From the NCBI GenBank assembly GCA_903843125.1, contig CAIMOR010000462.1, forward strand, positions 1 to 60,539: a stretch of 60,539 bases of DNA, given 5' to 3'. The notes beneath the pieces are model-generated. The model searched no databases, had not been told where the DNA came from, and saw nothing but the letters and a program-made list of their open reading frames with translations. Shown here piece by piece: positions 19,981-29,278 of this stretch. A program made the translations under genes and the position numbers. The stretch's first letter is position 1. Each line of letters begins with the position of its first letter. The stretch comes from an uncultured Rhodospirillales bacterium. Its GTDB lineage: Bacteria > Pseudomonadota > Alphaproteobacteria > Acetobacterales > Acetobacteraceae.

Positions 19981-21078
19981 ATGAAGCTCTTCCGCTGCCA
20001 GGCCTGTGGCCAGATCCTCTACTTCGAGAACACCGTCTGCGAGCGGTGCCGGCATGTGCTCGGCTATCGCGCCGATATCGGAAGGCTCTGCGCGCTGGAG
20101 CCGGAGGGCGAGGCGTTCCGCACCCTGGGCCATGCGGGCCAATGGCGGTTCTGCGAGAACGCGACCCACGAGGCCTGCAATTGGCTGGTGCCGGCCGAGA
20201 GCGACAGCCGGTTCTGCCAGGCCTGCAGCCACAACCACCTGGTGCCGGACCTGACCGTGCCGGCCAACCTGCCGCCCTGGCGGCTGATCGAGGTGGCCAA
20301 GCGCCGGCTGATGTATTCGCTGCTGCGGCTGAAGCTGCCGGTGCCGACACGGGCGGAAGACCCGGAGACCGGCCTGGCCTTCGACATCCTGGCCGACCCG
20401 CCGGTGACCGGCGGCCCCAAGGTGATGACCGGGCACGACAACGGGCTGATCACCATCGCGCTGGCCGAGGCCGACGATGCCGAGCGCGAGCAGCGCCGCG
20501 CGGCGATGGGCGAGCCGTACCGCACCCTGCTCGGGCACTTCCGGCATGAAAGCGGGCATTACTACTGGGACCGCCTGGTGCGCGATGCCGGCCGGCTGGA
20601 GGCATGCCGGGCGATGTTCGGCGACGAGACCGCGGACTATGGCGCCGCGCTGCAGATGCACTACGCCAATGGCGCGCCGGCGGATTGGCAGGAGAACTTC
20701 GTCTCCAGCTACGCCACCTCCCATCCGTGGGAGGATTTCGCCGAGACCTGGGCGCACTACCTGCACATTGTCGATACGCTGGAGATGGCGGCCGCCTTCG
20801 GGATCAGCCTGCAGCCGCAACTGGACCGGCGCGACGAGATGTCCGCCGAGATCGACTTCGACAGCTATGCCGCGCCGGATATCGAGACGCTGATGGCGGC
20901 CTGGCTGCCGCTGACCTCCGCGATGAATGCGCTGAGCCGGAGCATAGGCGCGCGGGACCTGTACCCGTTCATCCTGAGCCCGGCGGTGATTGCCAAGCTG
21001 GGCTTCATCCATGCCCTGGTGCGAGAGGCGCTGCCGGTTTCGGACAAATTGCCGGCGGCGGCGCAGGTGACGAGCTGA
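19981..21078 (+). CDS. zinc-ribbon putative zinc-binding metallopeptidase
   Basis: MKLFRCQACGQILYFENTVCERC zinc ribbon; LLGHFRHESGHYYWDRLV HExxH-like motif (HESGH). Confidence 0.85.
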   Translation: MKLFRCQACGQILYFENTVCERCRHVLGYRADIGRLCALEPEGEAFRTLGHAGQWRFCENATHEACNWLVPAESDSRFCQACSHNHLVPDLTVPANLPPWRLIEVAKRRLMYSLLRLKLPVPTRAEDPETGLAFDILADPPVTGGPKVMTGHDNGLITIALAEADDAEREQRRAAMGEPYRTLLGHFRHESGHYYWDRLVRDAGRLEACRAMFGDETADYGAALQMHYANGAPADWQENFVSSYATSHPWEDFAETWAHYLHIVDTLEMAAAFGISLQPQLDRRDEMSAEIDFDSYAAPDIETLMAAWLPLTSAMNALSRSIGARDLYPFILSPAVIAKLGFIHALVREALPVSDKLPAAAQVTS

Positions 21079-21103
21079 ACTTAACGAAATCAGCAGGTTA
21101 AGT
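21079..21103. terminator. stem-loop between convergent genes
   Basis: acttaac-gaaatcagcag-gttaagt perfect 7-bp inverted repeat between the convergent stop codons. Confidence 0.5.
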
Positions 21104-21723
21104 CAAGATTTGCGCGGCGGCCGGGCAGGGTTGCCGAGGACGGTCGCGCCGGCGGGGACGCTGCGGGTGACCACGGCGCCGGCGCCGACCACGGCGTCCT
21201 CGCCGATGGTGACGCCGGGCAGGATCAGCGCGCCGCCACCAACCCAGACATGCGGACCGATGGTGATCGGACGGCCGAACTCGCCGCCCGCGCGGCGGGC
21301 GGCGGCGTCGCGCGGGTGGTCGGCGGCGAGCAGTTGCACGCCGGGGCCGATGCGGGTGCCGTCGCCGATGCTGATGGCGACAACATCCAGGATGATGCAG
21401 TTGAAGTTGATGAAGACGCCGGTGCCCAGCGTGATGTTGACACCGTAATCGCAGTGGAAGGGCGGGCGGACCACGCTGTGGTCGCCGACGGCGCCGAGGC
21501 CCTGGCGCAGCAGCGCCAGGCGTTCGGCAGGCGAGGCCGGCAGGCCGGCATTGTAGCGCGCCATCCAGCGTTCAGCCGTGGCCGCCATGGCCTGCAACTC
21601 CGGGTCGGAGGGCAGGTAGGGCAGGCCGGCGAGCATCTTCTCCCGCTCGGTGCGAAGGGCGGGCGCGCGGCGCCGGCGCGGCGCCGGCTTCGGCTTGGCG
21701 GGGGGCGCGGCCGGTCGCTTCAT
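21103..21723 (-). CDS. sugar O-acetyltransferase (maltose acetyltransferase/LbH family)
   Basis: PPFHCDYGVNITLGTGVFINFNCIILDVVAISIGDGTRIGPGVQLLAADHP hexapeptide repeats. Confidence 0.9.
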   Translation of the reverse strand: MKRPAAPPAKPKPAPRRRRAPALRTEREKMLAGLPYLPSDPELQAMAATAERWMARYNAGLPASPAERLALLRQGLGAVGDHSVVRPPFHCDYGVNITLGTGVFINFNCIILDVVAISIGDGTRIGPGVQLLAADHPRDAAARRAGGEFGRPITIGPHVWVGGGALILPGVTIGEDAVVGAGAVVTRSVPAGATVLGNPARPPRKS

Positions 21724-21797
21724 GGGGTTGGCATCCTGGGTCGGGTGGTCGGCCGCTCAGGCTAACGCGGGCGCCGAGGCGGCTCCAGCCTGGCCGC

Positions 21798-22955
21798 TCA
21801 GCCGGCGCGGCGGTCCAGGTGCAGGCCCTTGTACTGGGCAATGCGGCTGAAATCCGGTGTGAAGCCGAGGCCGGGGCCGGTCGGGAGTGCCACCTTGCCG
21901 TCCACCAGGGCCAGCACGTCGTCCAGCAAGGCCTCGCGCAGCGGGTTGGGGTTGGCGTCCCATTCCAGCATGCCGGGTCCGCGCACGGCGGCCAGCAGGT
22001 GCAGGCTGTGCATCAGGCCGACGGCGCCGCCGAGGAAGTGCGGGCAGTACACCTTGCCGGCGCCGATGATGGCGCGGGCCACCGGCAGCGTGGCGGTGTG
22101 GCCGCCCCATTTGGCGCAATCCGGCTGCATGACGCCGAAATGGCCATCCGCGATGGCCTGGGCGAAGGCGAGGGAGCCGCGGATGTTCTCACCGCCGGCC
22201 AGCGGGCTGCGGGCCGCGGCACGCACGGCGGCCCATTCCCAGGCCGGGCGGTCGCAGGTCAGCGGCTCCTCGATCCAGGCCAGCGGGAACTGGCGCAGCA
22301 CCTCCACCATGCGGACGGCACGATCGAAATCCCAGCCCTGGTTGATGTCGACCATGCAGCGCTCGCCGGGGTGCAGGCCGGCGAAGACCGGGGCCAGGGT
22401 GGCGACGTCGCGCTGCTCGCCGAAGCCGATCTTGATCTTGAAGGCGCGGTAGCCTTTTCCGCGGGCGGCCGTGACCTGGGCCAGGGCCTGCTCGTCCGGG
22501 TTCAGGCCGCTGGCGTAGCAGGGCAGGGGGGAGGCGTCGGTGCCGCCGAGGGTGCGCCACAGCGGCAGGCCGGCCTTGCGGGCGGCCAGGTCGTGCAGCG
22601 CCAAGTCGGCGCCGGCCAGGGCCGCGGCGTAGGGGCCGGGTTCGCCGGCCTGCAGGCCCCAGACGTGCAGCTTGCGGTCCATCTCGTGCCAGAAGGCGTT
22701 GATGTCCGTGATCGGCCCGGCCAGCAGGCGGGGGGCGATGAAGGCGTCGAACAGCCGGGCGCGGTGGTCCGCGGTGATGGTGGGGAAGTTGCCCCAGACC
22801 TCGGCATAGCCCTCGGTGCCATCGGCGTCGGTCAGCTTCAGGTAGAGGGCGACGCGCTCGGTCATGGCGCCGAAGGCGTTGACCACGGGGACCGCGATGG
22901 GGGCGCGGAAGACCAGGGCTTCCGCCCGGACGACGTTGATGGCCATGCGGCTCAT
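21798..22955 (-). CDS. mandelate racemase/muconate lactonizing enzyme family protein
   Basis: KIKIGFGEQRDVATLAPVF, MVDINQGWDFDRAVRMVEVLRQFPLAWIEEPLTCD, GGENIRGSLAFAQAI, VMQPDCAKWGG. Confidence 0.9.
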   Translation of the reverse strand: MSRMAINVVRAEALVFRAPIAVPVVNAFGAMTERVALYLKLTDADGTEGYAEVWGNFPTITADHRARLFDAFIAPRLLAGPITDINAFWHEMDRKLHVWGLQAGEPGPYAAALAGADLALHDLAARKAGLPLWRTLGGTDASPLPCYASGLNPDEQALAQVTAARGKGYRAFKIKIGFGEQRDVATLAPVFAGLHPGERCMVDINQGWDFDRAVRMVEVLRQFPLAWIEEPLTCDRPAWEWAAVRAAARSPLAGGENIRGSLAFAQAIADGHFGVMQPDCAKWGGHTATLPVARAIIGAGKVYCPHFLGGAVGLMHSLHLLAAVRGPGMLEWDANPNPLREALLDDVLALVDGKVALPTGPGLGFTPDFSRIAQYKGLHLDRRAG

Positions 22956-23929
22956 TCCTTCCACGGGTGCTGCGCCCAGAGCCGCCCGTAGTTGGCGCGC
23001 AGGGCCTGCAGTTCGGCGGTGTATGCCTCGGGGCCGAGGAAGCGCAGCGGCAGCAATTGCTGCTGGGCGCCGGCGAGGAATTCCGGCGTGGCGACGGCGC
23101 GCCGGGTGGCTTCCGCCAGCCGGGCCAGCACCTCCGGCGGCAGGCCGGCCGGGGCGGCCAGGCCGCGCATGCTGCCCTCCACCACGTCGTGACCCAATTC
23201 GCGCAGCGTCGGCACCTCGGCCGCGGCGTCCCACCGTCGCGTGGCAAGCTGGCCGAGCGGGCGAACGACGCCCTGGCGCCAGTCGGTGATGCCCTCGCCC
23301 ATGTTCACCACGGCCAGCTCGATGGTGCGGCCGAACAGCGCGGTGCGGACCTGGGAGGAACCGGCGAAGGGGACGTGCAGGAAGCTGGTGCCGGTGGCGC
23401 GTTCCAGCGCCAGCATGGCCAGGTGGTCGTCGCTGCCGATGCCGGTGGTGCCGTAGCTGACCTCGCCGGGGCGGCGGCGCGCTTCGGCGAGCAGGTCCTC
23501 CAGGGACTTGATCGGGCTGGCGGTGAGCACCCAGAGGCCGCCGGGGTCGTCGACGATGTTGGCGATGAAGCTGAAGCTCTCCAGCGTGAAGCGGGCCGGG
23601 CGTTCGATCGGCACCGTGACGATGGCCGGGGTGTTGACGAAGCCGATGGTCAGGCCGTCCGGCCTGGCGCGGGCCAGTTCGGTGAAGCCGATCTCGCCGC
23701 CGGCGCCGGCGCGATTGACCACGACGACCGGCTGGCCGAGTTGCTTTTCCAGCACGCGGGCCAGCAGGCGGGCCGCGGTATCGGTGCCGCCGCCGGCAGC
23801 GTAGGCGACGATCATGCTGAGCGGGCGGTCGGGTTCCCAGGCGCGGGCCGGGCGGCTGGCCAGAACGGCCAGCGGCGCCAGGGCCAGGGGCGAATAGGCG
23901 GCGGCCAGCAGGGCGCGGCGCGAGAGCAT
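22952..23929 (-). CDS. Bug/TctC family substrate-binding protein
   Basis: Signal peptide, PDRPLSMIVAYAAGGGTDTAARLLARVLEKQLGQPVVVVNRAGAGGEIGF. Confidence 0.9.
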   Translation of the reverse strand: MLSRRALLAAAYSPLALAPLAVLASRPARAWEPDRPLSMIVAYAAGGGTDTAARLLARVLEKQLGQPVVVVNRAGAGGEIGFTELARARPDGLTIGFVNTPAIVTVPIERPARFTLESFSFIANIVDDPGGLWVLTASPIKSLEDLLAEARRRPGEVSYGTTGIGSDDHLAMLALERATGTSFLHVPFAGSSQVRTALFGRTIELAVVNMGEGITDWRQGVVRPLGQLATRRWDAAAEVPTLRELGHDVVEGSMRGLAAPAGLPPEVLARLAEATRRAVATPEFLAGAQQQLLPLRFLGPEAYTAELQALRANYGRLWAQHPWKE

Positions 23930-24003
23930 GGACGGTTCCCCCGGTGTTGGCGCGCAGACCAGCACGCCGGCCGGCCGTGAACAAGGCTCAGGCCCGCGGG
24001 CGC

Positions 24004-26391
24004 TCAGCCCAGCGCGAGCAGCGCGCTGATCTCGGCGGCCGGGCAGGGGCGGCTGAACAGGTAGCCCTGGGCCTCGGTGCAGCCGAGGCGGCGCAGCGCC
24101 TGCCACTGCGATTCGGTCTCCACCCCCTCGGCGATGGTGGCCATGCCGAGGGCGGCGCACAGCTCGGTCACCGCGCGGACGATGGCGACGCTGACCTGGG
24201 AGTGTTCGAGGTTGCGGATGAAGCCGCCATCGATCTTCACCGTGTCGAACGGGAAGCGCTGCAGGTAGCTGAGCGAGGAATAGCCGGTGCCGAAGTCGTC
24301 CAGCGCGATGGAGACGCCGAGCGCCTTGAGCCGGTGCAGCGTCGCCAGCGTGGCCTCGGTGTTCTGCAGCATGACGGTCTCGGTGATTTCCAGCTCCAGC
24401 CGGGCCGGGTCCAGGCCGGAGGCGGCCAGCGCGCCGGCGACGGCGCCGACCAGCCGGCTGGAGGCGAATTGCACCGGCGAGAGGTTGACCGCGACCTTCC
24501 ACGGCCCCGGCCAGGCCGCGGCGGTGCGGCAGGCCTCCTGCAGCACCCATTCGCCGAGCGGGACGATCAGGCCGATCTCCTCGGCCTGCGGGATGAAGCG
24601 GTCCGGCGGCACCAGCCCGCGTTCGGGGTGGCGCCAGCGCAGCAGCGCCTCGAAGCCGGTCAGCCGCCGGCTCGCGGTATCGACCTGGGACTGGTAGAAT
24701 ACCTCGAACTCGCCGGCGTCCAGCGCGCGCTGCAGGTCCAGCTGCAGGCTGCGGCGCATCAGGGCGCGGGCGTTCATCTCGGGCTCAAAGAAGCGCAGGC
24801 AGCCGCGGCCATCGGCCTTGGCGCGGTACAGCGCCAGGTCGGCGTTGCGCAGCAGCTGGTCGGCATCCATGCCGTCGTCCGGGGCGACCGAGATGCCGAT
24901 GCTGGTGCCGATGCTGATGCGGTGGCCTTCCAGGCAGTAGGCGGTGCCAAGCGCCTCGACCAGGCGCTGGGCGAGGAAGCCGGCGTCCGACGGCCAGGTG
25001 ACGCTGGTCTGGATGACGGCGAACTCGTCGCCGCCCAGCCGGGCGATGGTGTCGGTCTCCCGCACGTTGGCGCGCAGGCGTTCGGTGACCGCCTGCAGCA
25101 GCTGGTCGCCGATGGGGTGGCCCAGGCTGTCGTTGACGTCCTTGAAGTGGTCGAGGTCGAGGCAGAGCACCGCGAAACCCTCGCCGCGGCGGGCGCGGGC
25201 CACCGCGTCGTCCAGCCGGGTGCGGAACAGGGTGCGGTTGGCCAGGCCGGTCAGCGCGTCGTGATGCGCCAGGTGGGCGATGCGCGCGGCGGCGCGGTGC
25301 TGTTCCGCCAGCACGCGCATTTCGGTATGGGAGCGGTCCAGTGCCGCGCGGTGCTGCATCTGGCGGATGCCGAGGATGACCGCGCCGAGCACGATGACCG
25401 AGAGCAGCGCGACGCCGATGGCGGCGTAGCTGGCCTGCTGGCGCCACAGTTTCAGGATGTCGTCGGTGCGGCGGGTGACGACGATGGCGGCGGGGTAGCC
25501 GGCCAGGGCGCGGACCGCGAAGCGGCGGTTCAGCCCGTCCACGGCGCTTGCGGTCTGGCCGGTGCCGGCCTCCGCGTGGTGGAGGACTTCCTGGAACGGC
25601 AGCAGCGGGCCCTGCAGCCGGCGACCGATGGCCTCCGTGGCATGCGGGAAGCGGGCCATCAGGATGCCGTCGCTGCGCCACAGGCCGATGGAGCTGCCGC
25701 CGCCAAGGGCGATGCGGGACAGAAACTCCTCGAAGTAGCTCTGGCTGAGCGCCACGCCGACAATGCCGAGGAAGTGGCCTTCGGCCGTGGTCAGGCGCCG
25801 GCTGAGGTAGATGTTCCAGGTGCCGGTCAGCACGTTGCGCGCCGGCGGCGCCAGGTACACATCCAGCGTCGGGTCTCTGCGTAGCGCGGCGAAGTGCGGC
25901 CGGTCGGCGATGGAGAAGGCGCGCAGGGGCCAGCTGCGGCTGCTGTTGATGGTGATGCCGTCCGCATTGGTCAGGAACACCGCTTCCACCTGCGGCACGG
26001 CGGCGATGCGGCCGACCAGTTCGCGGTTGACCGATTGGTTGGCGAGGCGGTCGTTGAACTCCTCGACCGAGGTCAGGTGCATCGAGGCGATCAGGTCGAT
26101 GATGCCGGACTGCAGCAGCTCCACCGCGTGGAAGCTGTTCTGCACGTCGCTGGCCAGCACCAGGGTCAGGTTGGACAGCTCACGCTCGGCATTGCTGAGC
26201 GATTGGCGGTGCAGCTGTGCCATCAAGAGGCTGACCACGACGATGACCAGCGCGGTGAAGCCGGCGCCGGCCAGGATCAGCCCGCGCTCGGCCCGCCCGA
26301 ACTGCCCCGGCAGCAGGTGCAGCCATGCCGGCAGCGAGGACGGCAGGGCGGCAGGAGGGGCGGTGATGTCCCGGGTGTTCTTCGCGGCCAT
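24004..26391 (-). CDS. membrane-bound GGDEF-EAL diguanylate cyclase/phosphodiesterase with extracytoplasmic sensor
   Basis: TM, periplasmic region, RLGGDEFAV, FEALLRW, DDFGTGYSSLSYLQRFPFDTVKIDGGFI. Confidence 0.93.
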   Translation of the reverse strand: MAAKNTRDITAPPAALPSSLPAWLHLLPGQFGRAERGLILAGAGFTALVIVVVSLLMAQLHRQSLSNAERELSNLTLVLASDVQNSFHAVELLQSGIIDLIASMHLTSVEEFNDRLANQSVNRELVGRIAAVPQVEAVFLTNADGITINSSRSWPLRAFSIADRPHFAALRRDPTLDVYLAPPARNVLTGTWNIYLSRRLTTAEGHFLGIVGVALSQSYFEEFLSRIALGGGSSIGLWRSDGILMARFPHATEAIGRRLQGPLLPFQEVLHHAEAGTGQTASAVDGLNRRFAVRALAGYPAAIVVTRRTDDILKLWRQQASYAAIGVALLSVIVLGAVILGIRQMQHRAALDRSHTEMRVLAEQHRAAARIAHLAHHDALTGLANRTLFRTRLDDAVARARRGEGFAVLCLDLDHFKDVNDSLGHPIGDQLLQAVTERLRANVRETDTIARLGGDEFAVIQTSVTWPSDAGFLAQRLVEALGTAYCLEGHRISIGTSIGISVAPDDGMDADQLLRNADLALYRAKADGRGCLRFFEPEMNARALMRRSLQLDLQRALDAGEFEVFYQSQVDTASRRLTGFEALLRWRHPERGLVPPDRFIPQAEEIGLIVPLGEWVLQEACRTAAAWPGPWKVAVNLSPVQFASSRLVGAVAGALAASGLDPARLELEITETVMLQNTEATLATLHRLKALGVSIALDDFGTGYSSLSYLQRFPFDTVKIDGGFIRNLEHSQVSVAIVRAVTELCAALGMATIAEGVETESQWQALRRLGCTEAQGYLFSRPCPAAEISALLALG

Positions 26392-26500
26392 GGCACCAAG
26401 CTGCTGGGGGTCAGCCGCTGGTTAAAGCGCAAAGAAGCTAACCATCCCCTGCGAGCAAGGTCGGTTCGCCGGCGGCGGGGCGGAAAAGCGTGCCGGGCAA

Positions 26501-26534
26501 GAAAAAGGGGCGGCGGAGTTGCCCCCGCCGCCCC
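26501..26534 (-). terminator. Rho-independent terminator of the minus-strand hydrolase gene
   Basis: On minus strand ggggcggcgg-gggcaact-ccgccgcccc followed by tttttc. Confidence 0.85.
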
Positions 26535-26560
26535 GGCATGGTTCGGCCGCGACGCGCGGT

Positions 26561-27229
26561 TCAGTCGGCGGCCAGGGCCATGCGGCTGCCGTTCAGCTTG
26601 GTCATGACGTGGTCCTCGGCGGCGTCGACCACGCGCTCGGTCTCCTCCGGGGTGAAGACATGGCCGGCGCCCGGCATCACCCGGTAGTCGATGGTGATGC
26701 CCTTCTGGGTGTTCAGCTTGTCCACCAGCTTGCGGACGCTGCCTTCGGGGACCAGCTCGTCCTCGGCGCCGTGCAGGATCAGGCCATTGCACGGGCAGGG
26801 GGCGAGGAAGCCGAAGTCATAGTGGCTGGCCGGCGCGCTGATGGAGACGAAGCCGCCCATTTCGGGACGGCGCATCAGCACCTGCATGCCGACATAGCTG
26901 CCGAAGGAATAGCCGGCAGCCCAGAGGCTATGGGCGTTGGGGTTGACCGCCTGGAGGAAATCCAGCGCCGAACAGGCGTCGGAGATTTCGCCGATGCCGC
27001 CATCGTAGCGGCCCTGGCTGCGGCCCACGCCGCGGAAGTTGAACCGAAGGACGGAAAAACCCAGCGACTGGAATCGCTGATAAAGCGAATATACCACGCG
27101 GTTGTTCATGGTGCCGCCGTGCAGCGGATGGGGATGCAGCAGCAGCATCACCGGCGCGTTGGCCTTTTTGGAATGGTGGTAGCGACCCTCAAGCCGGCCG
27201 TCGGGGCCGGCAAACATGACCTCAGGCAT
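26561..27229 (-). CDS. alpha/beta hydrolase
   Basis: NAPVMLLLHPHPLHGGTMNNRVVYSLYQRFQSLGFSVLRFNFRGVGRSQG; AAGYSFGSYVGMQ. Confidence 0.9.
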   Translation of the reverse strand: MPEVMFAGPDGRLEGRYHHSKKANAPVMLLLHPHPLHGGTMNNRVVYSLYQRFQSLGFSVLRFNFRGVGRSQGRYDGGIGEISDACSALDFLQAVNPNAHSLWAAGYSFGSYVGMQVLMRRPEMGGFVSISAPASHYDFGFLAPCPCNGLILHGAEDELVPEGSVRKLVDKLNTQKGITIDYRVMPGAGHVFTPEETERVVDAAEDHVMTKLNGSRMALAAD

Positions 27230-27415
27230 CTTCCCGTGGGTCCAATTCGTGTTGTGCCGTGCACGCCAGGCTTGCCGGGGAACTGCCTTGCGGGCGGTTC
27301 TGCCGACACGCCAAGCGCGCACTGTCGCCTGGTGGGGGTGTCCTGTGAGCGGTCCTTGGCACGTCCAGGGATCGCCGTGGCTCAGGTCAGCATCGTATAC
27401 ACGTTTTCCCAATGG

Positions 27416-27439
27416 TTGACTGGGAAAGTCGGGTAAAAT
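27416..27439 (+). promoter_or_regulatory. putative IscR/Rrf2 operator overlapping a -35 element
   Basis: TTGACTGGGAAAGTCGGGTAAAAT with GACT-N5-AGTC dyad, resembling type 1 IscR sites; upstream of the Rrf2 gene. Confidence 0.45.
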
Positions 27440-27511
27440 AGCCTTGTCCCGTCGACGCCCGCTGCCGGGGCTGCCTGTCGTCGGTCCTTGACTTCGATCC
27501 TGCTCTGGGCG

Positions 27512-27539
27512 CCCCCGGACGGGCTCCCGGTTCCGGGGG
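27512..27539. other. stem-loop in the leader of the Rrf2 gene
   Basis: cccccgga-cgggctcccggt-tccggggg perfect 8-bp inverted repeat. Confidence 0.45.
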
Positions 27540-27680
27540 TCTCCGAATATAGGCACTTGGCCCTGGGTTTTCATAACGGATTCACGGTTCGCGCCCCATG
27601 TCCCCAGGTATGATCCGCCATGCTGACCCCGCGGGGCACTCGCCGCCGAAACACTTGCGATCAGCGTTGGGTCGCGCCGC

Positions 27681-28169
27681 ATGAGGCTTTCAACCCGTGG
27701 GCGCTATGCCGTGATGGCCATGGTGGAAATGGCCGTGCGGCAGCGTGGCGGGGACCTGCCCTGCGAGCGGGAGCGGCCGGTCAGCCTGGCCGACATCGCC
27801 AGTGCCCAGCAATTGTCCCTGGCCTATCTGGAACAATTGTTCGGCCGCTTGCGGCGGGCCGGCCTGGTGGCCTCGGCACGCGGCCCCGGGGGCGGCTACC
27901 GGCTGGCCCGGGCGCCGGAGTTGATCGCGGTGGCCGAGATCGTCGACGCGGTGGACGAGCCGATCCGGGCGACCCGCTGCGAGGAGGGTTCGCCGGGGTG
28001 CCTGGCGGCCGGCGGCAAGTGCCTGACGCATGACCTGTGGAGCGAACTGGGCGAGCAGATCCGGCTGTTCCTGGCGCACATGACGCTGGCCGATATCGTC
28101 GGCGGCCAGGTGCTGGGGCGGGCGGCGGCGCCGGTGGCGCGGCCCGGGGTGAAGCAGGCGGCGGAATGA
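27681..28169 (+). CDS. iscR: Rrf2 family transcriptional regulator, IscR-like
   Basis: MRLSTRGRYAVMAMVEMA...QLSLAYLEQLFGRLRRAGLVASARGPGGGYRLAR; three Cys (RC...GC...KC) Fe-S ligand region. Confidence 0.87.
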   Translation: MRLSTRGRYAVMAMVEMAVRQRGGDLPCERERPVSLADIASAQQLSLAYLEQLFGRLRRAGLVASARGPGGGYRLARAPELIAVAEIVDAVDEPIRATRCEEGSPGCLAAGGKCLTHDLWSELGEQIRLFLAHMTLADIVGGQVLGRAAAPVARPGVKQAAE

Positions 28170-29260
28170 ACACCGGCTTGTACCTGGACGCCAACGCCAC
28201 CGAGCCGTTGCGCCCGGCGGCGCGGGCGGCGGCGCTGGCCGCGATGGAGGTGGGCGGCAACCCCTCCAGCGTGCATGCCGCCGGCCGGGCGGCGCGCCGG
28301 ATACTGGAGGACGCGCGCGAGGTGGTGGCGGCGCGCTTCGGGGCGCAGCCGCAGCAGGTGGTGTTCACCGGCGGCGGTACCGAGGCGAATGCCCTGGCGC
28401 TGCGCGGTCTGGCGACAGGGCGGCGGGTACTGGTCGGCGCCACCGAGCACCCGGCCGTGCTGGCCGCGGCGCCAGGGGCCGCGGTGCTGCCGGTGCTGGC
28501 GGACGGCACGTTGGACCTGGCGGCCCTGGAGGCTGCCTTGGCCGCGGGCGGGCCGGCCCTGGTGGCGCTGATGGCGGCGAACAACGAAACCGGCGTGCTG
28601 CATCCGCTGGCGGCCGCGGCCGAGCTGTGCCGGCGCCATGGCGCGCTGCTGCACGTGGATGCGGTGCAGGCGGCCGGGCGCGTGGCGGTGCCGTCAGCGG
28701 ATGGGGCGGTTTGGGACTCAATGGCACTCTCGGGCCACAAGCTGGGCGGGCCGTGCGGCGCGGGCGCCCTGCTGCTGCGGCCCGGGCTGGACCTGGTGCC
28801 ACTGATCGCCGGCGGCGGGCAGGAACGCGGCCGGCGCGGCGGCACCGAGCCCTTGCCGGCCATCGCCGGCCTGGCGGCGGCGCTGGCCGAGGCGACCCCC
28901 ACCACGGCGGTGCGGTTGGCCGTGCTGCGGGATGCGATCGAGGCGGGCGCCGGTGGTGCCGTGGTGGCGGGGGCCGGGGCGGCGCGGCTGCCGAACACCA
29001 CCTGCCTGGTGCTGCCGGGGGTGGCGGCCGAGACGCAGGTGATCGCGCTGGACCTGGCCGGCCTGCGGGTCAGCGCCGGGGCGGCATGTTCGTCGGGCAA
29101 GGTGGCGCGCAGCCCAGTGCTGCAGGCCATGGGCTTCGGCGAGGCTGCCGGCTGCGGCATCCGCATTTCGCTGCCGTGGAATGCGCCCGAGGATGCGGCG
29201 GAGCGTTTCGTGGTGGCCTGGGCTGCCATGCGGGATCGGCTCTCGCGCCGGGCGGCCTGA
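28166..29260 (+). CDS. cysteine desulfurase (paralog 1)
   Basis: YLDANATEPLRPAARAA, NNETGVLHPL, ALSGHKLGGPCGAG (PLP Lys), SAGAACSSGKV. Confidence 0.9.
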   Translation: MNTGLYLDANATEPLRPAARAAALAAMEVGGNPSSVHAAGRAARRILEDAREVVAARFGAQPQQVVFTGGGTEANALALRGLATGRRVLVGATEHPAVLAAAPGAAVLPVLADGTLDLAALEAALAAGGPALVALMAANNETGVLHPLAAAAELCRRHGALLHVDAVQAAGRVAVPSADGAVWDSMALSGHKLGGPCGAGALLLRPGLDLVPLIAGGGQERGRRGGTEPLPAIAGLAAALAEATPTTAVRLAVLRDAIEAGAGGAVVAGAGAARLPNTTCLVLPGVAAETQVIALDLAGLRVSAGAACSSGKVARSPVLQAMGFGEAAGCGIRISLPWNAPEDAAERFVVAWAAMRDRLSRRAA

Positions 29261-29278
29261 CGCCCCATCTTCGGCGGG

